This document shows positions 31,033-38,973 of a DNA stretch of 38,973 nt, in pieces. Source of the DNA: Parvularcula sp964342585 (GTDB taxonomy: Bacteria > Pseudomonadota > Alphaproteobacteria > Caulobacterales > Parvularculaceae); assembly GCA_964342585.1 (NCBI GenBank), contig CAYFHK010000008.1, positions 1 to 38,973 of the forward strand, written 5' to 3'. The position numbers were made by a program, and so were the translations under genes. Positions within the stretch are counted from its first letter, which is position 1; each line of letters begins with the position of its first letter. The notes beneath the pieces are model-generated. The model worked only from the letters and a program-made list of their open reading frames with translations. It was not told the origin of the DNA and ran no database searches.

Positions 31033-32456
31033 TTGATGGCTCCCTCTGCGAATAGATTTTGGATTTTTTGTAAGAGCAGTCTCGCGTCGGCGACATCGCC
31101 GAAAACCGAATGGCCCGTCGGCAAGAAGGCGTAGTGAACCTGGTTCTGCGGAAGATCGGATTGATCCAATACGTAGCGAACAGAGAGAACTGGCGTCGCC
31201 ATATCGTAGTATCCCCCCACCACGAGGAGTTGGAAGTTTTGGTGCTCTTCGAATCCGGTCTTTAGATCAGAAACGGACGACATATTGAAAATGCTGCCTT
31301 CGCGATCTGACCAGTCCCAAGCGAAATTAACATCGAGCGACAACGACACGTAATCATCTGTAACAGGAATACCGAGGATATGGCTCAAATATTGGGCGAT
31401 ATCTTCTGCAAGGATCACATTTGATTGCCCCAGGCCAAGTGCAGGGTCGTTTGCCGCAGAAGGCCGATCAGACGGGACATTCGTCGGGATTGGCGCCGTC
31501 ACACGGCCATCCAGCCGACCGGCGACCAACCCCTTCTCCTTCAACAATGCCTCCCGATAAGTTTCAGGGTCGAGGCGTCCACCGCCGGGTCCTGCCTCGT
31601 CTAGCGGCATCCCCAAATAGGCCTCGAGCTGCCGAGCTGTTTTTCTCAGCTCCCGGTCAAAAGGGTCACCGCCCAATAAAAGCAGCGGCGCAAATTCGCG
31701 CATGGCGAATTCTGCCACCTCATCGAAAAGATCCGCTGGCGTATCATTAAACGAGGTAATGCCGTGGAACTGGCTAATTACAGCCATAGACGGAAGCGCG
31801 AACAATGACGGGAGAATATTGGCCGCGCCCCCACCCCCCATGCCGAAATCCAGCGCGGGAGAAACGAGAATGACACCTCTCAGGCTGAGGTCATCAAGAT
31901 CGTCCGCCAACAGTGCAGCACGATAGCCTCCATAGCTTTCGCCCATCAAATAGATCGCCGCATCCTCTCGCTCATGACAGGTAAGCCACGCTTCGATGAA
32001 TTGGCGCATCGCCGAAACATCACCATCCACACCCCACCATGGGGATGCGGACTGATCGCCGGTCTGCCGGCTCAGTCCCGTCCCCACCGGGTCAACGAAA
32101 ATAAGATCCGCATAAGGGAGAAGCGTGGTTTCGTTGGGCACCATTCGGCGACTGCCGTCCTCGCCCCGCTCGCGGCGCACGGGCCCCACCCCCGAAAAAT
32201 GTAGCGGCGATGAAGATGCTCCCGGCCCACCATTGAAGGCAAAAACAATTGGGCGTTCAGTGCTGCCCTCTGCCTCCACCCAATAGGCCGTGCCTGAAAT
32301 CGTCGCGATCGCCGCATCCTCAGCACTGAGCGCGAGCGTCGTCAAATCTGCGTGGTACGGAAGGCGTTGCTCCGTGAGCACCAGCTCATGCGTCGTCGTG
32401 GGCGTGGCTTCGACCGCAATGGCCTGACATGCTGCAGCGAGAATGGCGTGGAACAT
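31029..32456 (-). CDS. Exported S10 serine carboxypeptidase
   Basis: Serine carboxypeptidase family protein of 475 residues. Canonical loop FNGGPGASSSPLHF, nucleophile Ser174 in MGESYGGYRAAL, Asp418 in GGYYDMATP and His449 in LPTGHSVFG. The signal peptide is short (MFHAILAAACQAIAVEA); LAAAC looks like a lipobox but the n-region is very small, so anchoring is uncertain. No in-frame start exists between this ATG and a TAG 33 nt upstream, and there is no Shine-Dalgarno, so the gene may be translated from a nearly leaderless mRNA. First gene of the leftward operon and divergent from the Tat-signal PLP enzyme. Confidence 0.9.
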   Translation of the reverse strand: MFHAILAAACQAIAVEATPTTTHELVLTEQRLPYHADLTTLALSAEDAAIATISGTAYWVEAEGSTERPIVFAFNGGPGASSSPLHFSGVGPVRRERGEDGSRRMVPNETTLLPYADLIFVDPVGTGLSRQTGDQSASPWWGVDGDVSAMRQFIEAWLTCHEREDAAIYLMGESYGGYRAALLADDLDDLSLRGVILVSPALDFGMGGGGAANILPSLFALPSMAVISQFHGITSFNDTPADLFDEVAEFAMREFAPLLLLGGDPFDRELRKTARQLEAYLGMPLDEAGPGGGRLDPETYREALLKEKGLVAGRLDGRVTAPIPTNVPSDRPSAANDPALGLGQSNVILAEDIAQYLSHILGIPVTDDYVSLSLDVNFAWDWSDREGSIFNMSSVSDLKTGFEEHQNFQLLVVGGYYDMATPVLSVRYVLDQSDLPQNQVHYAFLPTGHSVFGDVADARLLLQKIQNLFAEGAIN

Positions 32457-32671
32457 GGGGCAAGATCCGACTGATTTTCGCCTGCGAGGCTAACGGCCTT
32501 TTCTGACGGTCGCATGCCGCTTTCCAGCAAGATGATGACCTCAAAACCAGGTTCGATGCAACAAATCACGAAAATGCGACTTTTTTATGCATTCTCATCC
32601 TCAAACCAAGCATAACTGAGCTCGCCATGACCGCTAAGATGCACAGATCAGCGACGGCATCGGAGACAACG
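32457..32671. promoter_or_regulatory. Divergent promoter region between S10 operon and class V PLP enzyme
   Basis: This 215-nt gap lies between two outward genes and must hold both promoters. An AT-rich tract (about 32568-32612) contains three ATGC words at 32556, 32574 and 32587 (the last a palindromic ATGCAT) and a run of six T. It is the natural place for an Lrp-type site, but no clear 15-bp Lrp consensus is visible. GGAGA at 32663-32667 is the ribosome site of the + strand gene. Confidence 0.4.
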
Positions 32672-33907
32672 ATGGACATGAACCGGCGAAATTATCTCAC
32701 CGCAACGTTGGGCTTAGCGACCGCTGGCCTTGCACCGAGCGCCGGCGCAACAACGAAAAAGGCGCCGGCCGCCCCAAAGGGGCTTCCCGACAAAGCGGCC
32801 TTCGATCTTGGCGATGTCGCCTATCTGAACTCAGGTACCATCCACCCTTTCCCCGCCTCGGCCGTCGCCGCGCGGGAGGCCTACACCGCCGCGCGCACCG
32901 AGGTGGATGTGTTGAGTTCTCGTGTTCAAGCTGACGCCGTCCGCGAAAAGTTTGCGAAATTGATCAATGCGTCAGCGGATGAAATTGCCTTCACACAGAG
33001 CACAACCATGGGCGAGCAGCAAATCTTGGGGGCCCTGGGCTTGCCAGACACGCCTGGGCACATCGTCACCGACACGCTTCACTTCTTCGGGTCTTTCCCA
33101 CTTTACCAAGATTTGGAAAAGCGGGGCTGCGAGGTGACTTGGCTTCGGCCTGAGAGCGGTCGCATCTCGCTTGAGCAATTCGAGGCAGCAATCCGTCCGG
33201 ATACGAAGTTGGTCAGCCTGTCGCTGGTCTCGACCTATAATGGCTTTGAGCACGACCTGAAAGGCATTTGTGAGATTGCTCATGCCCGCGGCGCCTATGT
33301 GTTCGCCGATATTATCCATGCCGCTGGATGTGTACCGATTGATGTGCGTGCTACCGGCGTCGATTTTGCCAGCACCGCAAGCTATAAATGGCTGATGGGC
33401 GATTTTGGGCTGGGGTTCATCTTCGCGCGCAAAGACCGGCTGCCTGAATTAAAACGGACACAATGGGGCTATTATGGGATTTCTTCCTTCAGCTCCCATG
33501 TTTACCCTTTCGATTCGCCGGGCGACACGATCGCCGACTACGCCTTTCAAGACACCGCTGCAGGATACTTTCATTACGGAACGTATTCGCACACACTGGT
33601 GGCCCAGCTCAATGCATCGCTCGACTACATCCACGCGCTGGGCGTTGAGAACATCCAGGCGCATGCCACCCAAATGACGGATTATCTCAAGGAAGAACTT
33701 CCGAAACTCGGGTTTGAAATCGCGACCCCATTCGAGTCGAAGACGCCGCTTGTCACTGCGATCCTCGAAGGCGCATACGGAAAGTTGAATGAGCGATTAG
33801 AGGCGGCGAAAGTCAAAATCACATTGTCCCGCAACCGCTTCCGCGTGTGTCCATCCGTGTTCAACGACATGGACGACATTGAGCGCTTGCTCGCCGCCCT
33901 CCGTTAA
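32672..33907 (+). CDS. Tat-signal class V aminotransferase (isopenicillin-N epimerase-like)
   Basis: PLP enzyme of 411 residues that appears to be exported folded. The N-terminus MDMNRRNYLTATLGLATAGL followed by APSAGA is a twin-arginine signal (RRNYL, hydrophobic core, AxA-type site). The catalytic domain has the class V set: AFTQSTTMGEQQ (cofactor loop), VFADIIHAAG with Asp213 and His216, and Schiff-base Lys239 in STASYKWLMGDFG. Relatives include isopenicillin-N epimerase and cysteine desulfurase-like proteins; in this group racemase, lyase and transaminase activities all occur. GGAGA precedes ATG 32672; an earlier in-frame ATG (32627) has no clear site and would bury the signal peptide. 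Divergent from the S10 operon and convergent with the M61-like gene. Confidence 0.88.
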   Translation: MDMNRRNYLTATLGLATAGLAPSAGATTKKAPAAPKGLPDKAAFDLGDVAYLNSGTIHPFPASAVAAREAYTAARTEVDVLSSRVQADAVREKFAKLINASADEIAFTQSTTMGEQQILGALGLPDTPGHIVTDTLHFFGSFPLYQDLEKRGCEVTWLRPESGRISLEQFEAAIRPDTKLVSLSLVSTYNGFEHDLKGICEIAHARGAYVFADIIHAAGCVPIDVRATGVDFASTASYKWLMGDFGLGFIFARKDRLPELKRTQWGYYGISSFSSHVYPFDSPGDTIADYAFQDTAAGYFHYGTYSHTLVAQLNASLDYIHALGVENIQAHATQMTDYLKEELPKLGFEIATPFESKTPLVTAILEGAYGKLNERLEAAKVKITLSRNRFRVCPSVFNDMDDIERLLAALR

Positions 33908-33918
33908 CAAGCAAGCCG

Positions 33919-35598
33919 TTAAAGCGCGCAATCACTTTGCGCGTCAAAACCAGGCGCCCACCGCCAAAGGGTAGCCGGCTTCGGCTCGCCACGCGGCAGG
34001 AACTGCACATCCTGCTGAACGCCATCACGCACCACACGGACGATCACTTCTTGCGATGCATCTTCTCGTGCCTCATCAAGACCGTCGATCCGGATAATGG
34101 ACTCTCCCTCGCGCAGGCCCACCGTGGCAGCCGGAGATCCGTCGCGCAAGTCGGCCACAACGGCGAGACGCATGTCGTCAAAGCCGAGATCAAAGCCGCG
34201 TACCTCGGTTTCATACGCCTCGAAGCACGGACCGAATGTTGAGGTCGGTATGTCGATGGGCTCACCCTTCGTCATTGAACGGTACATCTCGGCACCTTCG
34301 TCGCCGAGATAGCTAACCACCAGTTCTTCCCATGCAGCAAGATCGACCGTGCCGCCTTGTCGCTGACGCGCCAATACTTCGAGTACGAGAGTGTCGACCG
34401 ACGTCTCCCCCCCCGAAGACTCTTTCAGCTTCGCATCAAGCGCCGCGAGATATAAAAATCCACGACCATAGGGAACGCGCTGCGCTCGCGAATCTATCCA
34501 AAAAACGTCACCGGCCGCCGCATTGGACGCATCGGCGAAAGGATTGGTGTAATATCGTTCCGCCTTGGCATTGATGGACTCAAGAACGCTTTGTGCGTCT
34601 GTCATGCGCGCGCGATAGGGGAGCACCGTCGAGTAGTATTCAGCCGTCCCTTCTGTATACCAAGCCGTAAAGGGGTGAGGGTCGCTGTCTAACCGCGGCC
34701 AATTATGCGCCATCTCGTGGGCAATGAGGCCCTCTTTCCCGCCCTCAACAGTGTCACCTTCAGAGCCATAACCGAACATGAACGAGTTCGCGAGAACGGT
34801 ACCGCCGCCACTTGGATAAGGGTTTTTCCGGGCAAAGACCTTATAGGTCGAATCTTCATCACCGAAGAAATCGGCCATAAAGTCATAAAGCTTTTTAGTT
34901 TGGATACCGAAGGTCACCATGTCGAAGGGTGGCTCGCTCAACCAATAAAGCGCGAAAGCGCTTTTGCCCTCTTCGGGAATACTCTTTACCGGGCCCATGC
35001 TGTAGTAAGAAAAGGCCAATGTCGTGGGCGGCGCGATACGCGATTGGTCCCCCTCACCATGGCTCGTCACGCCGCGCGTGCCTTCGGGAGCCTGGCTCAT
35101 ATCCCACGAGAGGCTAATCTCATGCGGCTCGTTTTCCTTTGGCACCGCGAAGAAATAGACCCCCGCGCCCTGGAGGCCGCCCTCTTCCGCACGCAAATCG
35201 AACAGCGGTCCATTGCGCGTGGCCGCTGAAACTTCCCGCGGCGGCGTCCCATAGGCATACCGCACATCGCCGACGGTATCGCGATCTGCGGTCCAGTGAC
35301 GGTAGCGACCGGTCGAATTTGGCGCTTCTTCGTGCTGGGTGAGCGTGAGTTCCCCAAGGTCGTCACTGACCGTCAAATCCGCAGTTTCATATGCGGCTGT
35401 TGGTGTTGCGACAATAAACGTCGGCATTCTGAGGATCGGTGTGCCCACAGCAAAGCCCGGCTGCTCAAGCACCATCTCAACATTGATGCGCGTAAGACCC
35501 GCCTCCTCTGTCCCGACGGGCGCGAGGGTCACATCAAGGTCCGGCAAATCTGCCGATTGGAGCAAGAATAGCGCTGGCAAAAGGGAAAGAGCAGTCAT
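33919..35598 (-). CDS. Exported M61-like zinc metallopeptidase with PDZ-like domain
   Basis: Gluzincin of 559 residues with a signal peptide (MTALSLLPALFLLQSADL). Zinc site: HEMAH (294-298) and Glu316 in WYTEGTAEYYS, with 17 residues between, as in M1/M61 peptidases. The N-terminal half is beta-rich; the C-terminal 130 residues (GFDLGFDDMRLAVVADLRDG, SPAATVGLREGESIIRIDG) form a PDZ-like domain, the architecture of M61 glycyl aminopeptidases. Two Cys (CFEAYE and the C-terminal SDCAL) may bridge. GGAGG precedes ATG 35598; a slightly longer in-frame start lacks one. Downstream of the TonB receptor on the same strand, after a strong hairpin. Expected to release N-terminal residues from imported peptides in the periplasm. 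Confidence 0.88.
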   Translation of the reverse strand: MTALSLLPALFLLQSADLPDLDVTLAPVGTEEAGLTRINVEMVLEQPGFAVGTPILRMPTFIVATPTAAYETADLTVSDDLGELTLTQHEEAPNSTGRYRHWTADRDTVGDVRYAYGTPPREVSAATRNGPLFDLRAEEGGLQGAGVYFFAVPKENEPHEISLSWDMSQAPEGTRGVTSHGEGDQSRIAPPTTLAFSYYSMGPVKSIPEEGKSAFALYWLSEPPFDMVTFGIQTKKLYDFMADFFGDEDSTYKVFARKNPYPSGGGTVLANSFMFGYGSEGDTVEGGKEGLIAHEMAHNWPRLDSDPHPFTAWYTEGTAEYYSTVLPYRARMTDAQSVLESINAKAERYYTNPFADASNAAAGDVFWIDSRAQRVPYGRGFLYLAALDAKLKESSGGETSVDTLVLEVLARQRQGGTVDLAAWEELVVSYLGDEGAEMYRSMTKGEPIDIPTSTFGPCFEAYETEVRGFDLGFDDMRLAVVADLRDGSPAATVGLREGESIIRIDGLDEAREDASQEVIVRVVRDGVQQDVQFLPRGEPKPATLWRWAPGFDAQSDCAL

Positions 35599-35616
35599 GA
35601 CGCCTCCAAACAACAA

Positions 35617-35646
35617 GAACCGCGCCCGACCAGACGGGCGCCGTTC
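35617..35646 (-). terminator. Hairpin between TonB receptor and M61-like gene (partial terminator or mRNA processing site)
   Basis: On the minus strand GAACGGCGCCCG and CGGGCGCGGTTC pair around TCTGGT with one mismatch (an 11-bp stem). TTGTTGTTT follows, then the GGAGG of the metallopeptidase. The T run is imperfect, so it may only weaken transcription or stabilise the receptor mRNA, giving more receptor than peptidase. Function is inferred. Confidence 0.6.
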
Positions 35647-35666
35647 CTATTCACACCGCTAACCGA

Positions 35667-38663
35667 CTAAAAGCGCGCGTTGAGACCAACAAAGATCCGC
35701 CGACCGAAAATATCGCCATAGGCGAAGTTCGGGTAAGAGGGCTCTTTATCGAACAGGTTCGTCACCCCAGCCCGCAGGGTCAGAACGTCGCCGAGACCTT
35801 GCTGGATCGAGATCGAATGCACCGTATTCGAGTCGAGCCGCGGGTTGGGGTTGTTCTCGATCGTCGCGTCCGGCGCAGCATCGACTTCGCTAAGGTTTTG
35901 GATCTGCCAGTTCGCCCGGAAGTCATCGACCGTGTAGATGAAGTTATACCGGGTCACCCAATCGGGCTGCTCGGCCGTCCCATCCGTGCGGGTGAAGGTA
36001 TCGCCGGTGACCGAGGTCGTCAGCAAGGACGTATGCGTTGCCTCGGCCGCAAGCGTCAGATCCCCACGGATCCCAGCGATCCGGCCGTCGAGCGGGATGT
36101 CATAGGTCACATTATAGACCTCACCTTCATACTGGATTACACCAGCGTTGAAGGTGGTCGTCCGCCCCGTGACGATCGTACCCGCCGGGTTGGTGCCATC
36201 AGTCATCGCCAACCGTGTAAAGGCGGCGCAAGCTTCAGCCGGCTGTGGCGCATTATCGAAACAGGTTGCGGCGAAGTCTTGCGTTTCGAAAGCAGACAAC
36301 CCGTCTTCAAGGTCGATTTCAATCCGGTCCGCGGTAATGGTCAGGCCCGGGATGAAATTCGGCTCAAACACGACCCCGTAGGTCGTGGTGTCAGAGACTT
36401 CATTCCGCAAATCTGGATTGCCGCCAGACGTGACGCTGGCAACTTGGAAGTTTTCCGCCGGGTCTTGGAACGTCGCGAGATCGCCGAACTGAGGGTTGGC
36501 CGCAAATAGTGCTTCGCAGTTTGCGCGGCGCGCCGCGGGATTGGGGCCGCCATCAATCCGATCCGCATCACATGGATCGATCCCGATCGCCGATAGCGTG
36601 ACGCTTTGGGGCGCCAAGAGCTGCGTCAGCGTCGGTGCACGGAAGTTGCGGCTTTGCGAACCACGGAGCGTCAAGCCATCGAAGACTTCCCAGCGCAAGC
36701 CGAGATTATATACGTTCTCTTCACCAGCGATAGAGTTGTCGACGTAACGATACGCCCCGCTGAATTCGAGGTCGCGGACAAGCGGCAAGGCAAAGTCGCC
36801 GCGCAAAATCGGCACCAAAACCTCAAGCGAGAATTCGTTCGTGTTATATTCCCCAGACTGAGGAAGCTCTGGTGTGCCGGTGCCGAAGAGGCCCAGCTGG
36901 TTCGCTTCGAGAGGAACGAATTCCGCCTCCTCACGGCGATGCTCATAGGCGACGCTGAAGTCAAGCGGGCCTGCGGGCAAATCGATGATAGAGCCGCCGA
37001 ACGTGGCGAGAATATCGATTTGTTCGTTCGTGTAGTCGTTCCCGGCACGGACATTGATGTAGTCACGCACCTCATCCGTGATGCTATTTGGCCCAAATGG
37101 ATTGAGCGGAACACAATCTGGATCGTCGTTGGTCGGATCGCCATCGATGTTGACGAGACACTGAATGGTCGGCCCGGCTTGAATCGGGAAGGCCGCCGCA
37201 TCAAATTTCACGCGGTCGATCTGCCAGTTGCGCAAGCTCCCCTCGACGCGTCCATAGCTGCCTGACACGGACCAATAAAAATCACGATCCGCGAAGGCGA
37301 AATCGCCATCAAGCGACAGCGCCGCACGATAGGTATCGGTCTCGTTGATCTGATCGTTCGAGTTCCGCGCATCGGGGAAGATCTTCGACAAGAAGAAGGG
37401 ACGTCCGAAGCCGAAGGCAGGATCCGCCGAAACAAGCGCGCCCAGCGTCTGAGGCGGCAAGAAGGGGTTGCCTGCGATGATCGTCAAAGCGCCCGCCCCA
37501 CTGCCCGATGGGTTGAGGACCGTGCGGCTATAGGGTGTCGGCTGCTCAACGCCTTCTGTGTTAGCGTAAAGAAACTCCCCACTCAGACGAACGTTATCCG
37601 CAATGTCATAGTGGGAAATAGCATTGATCGACAGGCGCTCGACGCCCGTGCGGAGGCTGGCAAGGTCGGCAAAACGATAGCCGTCGCCACCCGACGCAAA
37701 TGGGATGCCAAACACAGTGCCGGTGTCATAAGGGATCAGCGTGCCGCCTTCGCCGAACTGAACGGGGCCGCCGCCAACAGAGGCGATGGCCGTGGGGAAC
37801 GGTGCAGGTGGGAAGAAGAGAAGACCGTTCTCGTTGAATTCCCAGAAACGCGCATCCAAAACTTCTTGAACCGAGGGAATCCCGTCATTTGGCCCTGTGT
37901 CGGCTGGATTTGCCGCCGTCACGCGACCAAGATTGGTAAACGGACGGTCCGTAAACTGAAGGGGCTCTGTCTTAGCGTATTCAGCGTTGATGGCGATATT
38001 GCCGCGGCCATCGGCAAAGTTCATCCCCCAAGTCGCGCGAACCGCCCCTTCGTCAAACTCCGTGTCATCCCCGAAGGTCCCGATCACGTCGAGCTCGAGC
38101 CCTTCGAAATCATCTTTGAGGATATAGTTGACCACGCCTGCAATGGCGTCTGAGCCGTAAACGGCCGCGCCGCCAGCTTGCACAACTTCAATGCGGTCGA
38201 TGAGCCCAACGGGGATAACGTTGGCATCGACCTGAGCATCGCCCAAGCCCGAAGAGGTTGTCACAAAACGGCGGCCATTGACCAGCGTCAGCGTCCGCCC
38301 CTCCCCTAAGCCGAAGAGCGATGGAAATTGCTGTCCGGACCCAGAAGAAGACCCATCGCCCGGCGCAAGATTGAGCGCAGGATTAATGGACGTGATCTGA
38401 TTAAGTGCGCCAGCGGCGGAAACCAAACCGCGATCGGCGAAGAAATCTGCATTCACAACCGTGACCGGCGCGGGCAAATCCGTCTGAGAGCGGCGGATAC
38501 GCGGGCCGGTGACCGGGACCGTATCGCCTTCTTCAGCGATCTCGGGCGCCTCGGAAACGGCGAGCGGCTCAACCCCTTGTGCCATCGCCGCGGCGCCAAA
38601 CAAGGCGGCCCCCGCCGATGTCGCCATCAACCCCAGCTTGAATAGTGAATTCTTGGTCTTCAT
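35667..38663 (-). CDS. TonB-dependent outer-membrane receptor
   Basis: Outer-membrane active transporter of 998 residues. Signal peptide MKTKNSLFKLGLMATSAGAA ending AMAQG; a TonB-box-like VPVTGPRIRR segment; plug domain (about 55-180: PAPVTVVNADFF, GEGRTLTLVNGRRFV, IDRIEVVQAGGAAVYGSDAI then AGVVNYILK); and a long beta-barrel with NFRAPTLTQLLAPQSV and a final strand RRIFVGLNARF ending in Phe. This architecture is shared by many receptors in Caulobacterales, Sphingomonadales and Xanthomonadales, often of peptide or saccharide type. GGAGG precedes ATG 38663; the in-frame extension of 39 residues was rejected. Next to exported peptidases, so peptide uptake is the best guess. Confidence 0.94.
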   Translation of the reverse strand: MKTKNSLFKLGLMATSAGAALFGAAAMAQGVEPLAVSEAPEIAEEGDTVPVTGPRIRRSQTDLPAPVTVVNADFFADRGLVSAAGALNQITSINPALNLAPGDGSSSGSGQQFPSLFGLGEGRTLTLVNGRRFVTTSSGLGDAQVDANVIPVGLIDRIEVVQAGGAAVYGSDAIAGVVNYILKDDFEGLELDVIGTFGDDTEFDEGAVRATWGMNFADGRGNIAINAEYAKTEPLQFTDRPFTNLGRVTAANPADTGPNDGIPSVQEVLDARFWEFNENGLLFFPPAPFPTAIASVGGGPVQFGEGGTLIPYDTGTVFGIPFASGGDGYRFADLASLRTGVERLSINAISHYDIADNVRLSGEFLYANTEGVEQPTPYSRTVLNPSGSGAGALTIIAGNPFLPPQTLGALVSADPAFGFGRPFFLSKIFPDARNSNDQINETDTYRAALSLDGDFAFADRDFYWSVSGSYGRVEGSLRNWQIDRVKFDAAAFPIQAGPTIQCLVNIDGDPTNDDPDCVPLNPFGPNSITDEVRDYINVRAGNDYTNEQIDILATFGGSIIDLPAGPLDFSVAYEHRREEAEFVPLEANQLGLFGTGTPELPQSGEYNTNEFSLEVLVPILRGDFALPLVRDLEFSGAYRYVDNSIAGEENVYNLGLRWEVFDGLTLRGSQSRNFRAPTLTQLLAPQSVTLSAIGIDPCDADRIDGGPNPAARRANCEALFAANPQFGDLATFQDPAENFQVASVTSGGNPDLRNEVSDTTTYGVVFEPNFIPGLTITADRIEIDLEDGLSAFETQDFAATCFDNAPQPAEACAAFTRLAMTDGTNPAGTIVTGRTTTFNAGVIQYEGEVYNVTYDIPLDGRIAGIRGDLTLAAEATHTSLLTTSVTGDTFTRTDGTAEQPDWVTRYNFIYTVDDFRANWQIQNLSEVDAAPDATIENNPNPRLDSNTVHSISIQQGLGDVLTLRAGVTNLFDKEPSYPNFAYGDIFGRRIFVGLNARF

Positions 38664-38919
38664 GACCCCCTCCGAATTGCCCACAACGCAGTACTTTGCG
38701 GTGAAACGATACGATGAATTGCCGCGTCCGACTATTTTTACAGAAGTGTCACAGTGCTGAACCGCGCATGATTTATCCACGCGGCGCGGTCAATTCGGAA
38801 AAATGCTCCACCAGCAGGTTACTGTGCAGGCGCGGTACGGAGGGGTTTATGAAGGCCCGTCACAGAGCCGTTCTGATCACTTGAACAGACGACGTCGGAG
38901 AAGTTCGGCGATGGTGGAA

Positions 38920-38973
38920 TGGCAGTCCCTAGGGGAATCGAACCCCTCTTTCCAGGTTGAAAACCTGGCGTCC
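38920..38973 (-). tRNA. tRNA-Glu (TTC), 3' part
   Basis: Read on the minus strand, CCA at 38922-38920 is preceded by discriminator G, acceptor strand AGGGACT, T arm AGGGG-TTCGATT-CCCCT, a 4-nt variable loop, and anticodon stem CCAGG/CCTGG with loop TTTTCAA, whose anticodon is TTC. GGAC before it is the 3' side of the D stem, as in bacterial tRNA-Glu. The 5' part lies beyond the window. It is transcribed toward the TonB receptor gene, whose start lies 256 nt away. Confidence 0.88.

Noticed and set aside
23410..38663. Lasso-peptide or other RiPP biosynthetic cluster
   Set aside because: TonB receptor and peptidases occur near such clusters, but no precursor peptide, asparagine-synthetase-like cyclase or RRE protein is visible.
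38664..38780. 39-codon in-frame extension of the TonB receptor
   Set aside because: A strong GGAGG and a normal signal peptide start at 38663; the extension would hide the signal peptide.
38920..38973. Reading the edge tRNA as tRNA-Phe
   Set aside because: The GAA seen on the + strand is the complement; on the tRNA strand the loop TTTTCAA gives anticodon TTC (Glu), and the GGAC D-stem fits Glu.

Overview
The window looks like chromosomal DNA of a free-living alphaproteobacterium, probably near the Parvularculales / Hyphomonadaceae / Caulobacterales. Three things point there. The left part carries the alphaproteobacterial block dgt - SPOR protein - nagZ - scpA - scpB - tatABC. A MucR/Ros-type regulator is present. 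Two promoters match the alphaproteobacterial EcfG consensus GGAAC-N16/17-CGTT. By eye the DNA is GC-rich and evenly coding, with no insertion sequence, prophage or CRISPR array. The species call is inference; no marker rRNA is present.

Layout. 1-897: 5' part of glyA, cut by the window edge. 1223-1684: a MucR-like regulator that has lost most zinc ligands. 1753-8061: a leftward housekeeping run (dgt, SPOR protein, nagZ, scpA, scpB, tatA, tatB, tatC) joined by short gaps or 1-4 nt overlaps; argS, often found between dgt and the SPOR gene in relatives, is absent. 8126-10366: rightward membrane protein, A-type Fe-S carrier, MAPEG protein, exonuclease III and a coupled 46-residue membrane peptide. 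10417-13343: DJ-1/PfpI protein, RecD-like helicase, PRC-barrel protein and rluA; the DJ-1 and PRC-barrel genes each have an EcfG-type promoter. 13400-16836: a fatty-acid beta-oxidation pair (thiolase, then the hydratase/dehydrogenase fusion). 17082-17157: a CAU-anticodon tRNA resembling tRNA-Ile2. 17270-19908: DUF2147 protein, and a 6-TM methyl-accepting chemotaxis protein translationally coupled to a small membrane protein. 19994-23356: uup-type ABC-F ATPase, arylamine N-acetyltransferase and a flavodoxin-like oxidoreductase.

The right third (23410-38663) is the accessory part and the best candidate for an uncharacterised system. A TonB-dependent outer-membrane receptor, an exported M61-like metallopeptidase, a Tat-signal class V PLP enzyme, two exported S10 serine carboxypeptidases, an exported amidohydrolase of the dipeptidase-like COG1228 group, an APC permease, an ornithine cyclodeaminase/mu-crystallin family enzyme, a class I/II aminotransferase and an Lrp/AsnC regulator lie side by side. 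Six of the genes form a leftward unit with four 4-nt ATGA overlaps. Read together, they suggest uptake of peptides across the outer membrane, trimming in the periplasm, import of the products, and imine/amine chemistry in the cytoplasm under a local Lrp-type sensor. The substrate cannot be read from the sequence.

The window ends inside a leftward tRNA-Glu. Start codons were chosen from Shine-Dalgarno matches, overlaps with neighbours and family N-termini; several genes have longer in-frame extensions that I rejected.
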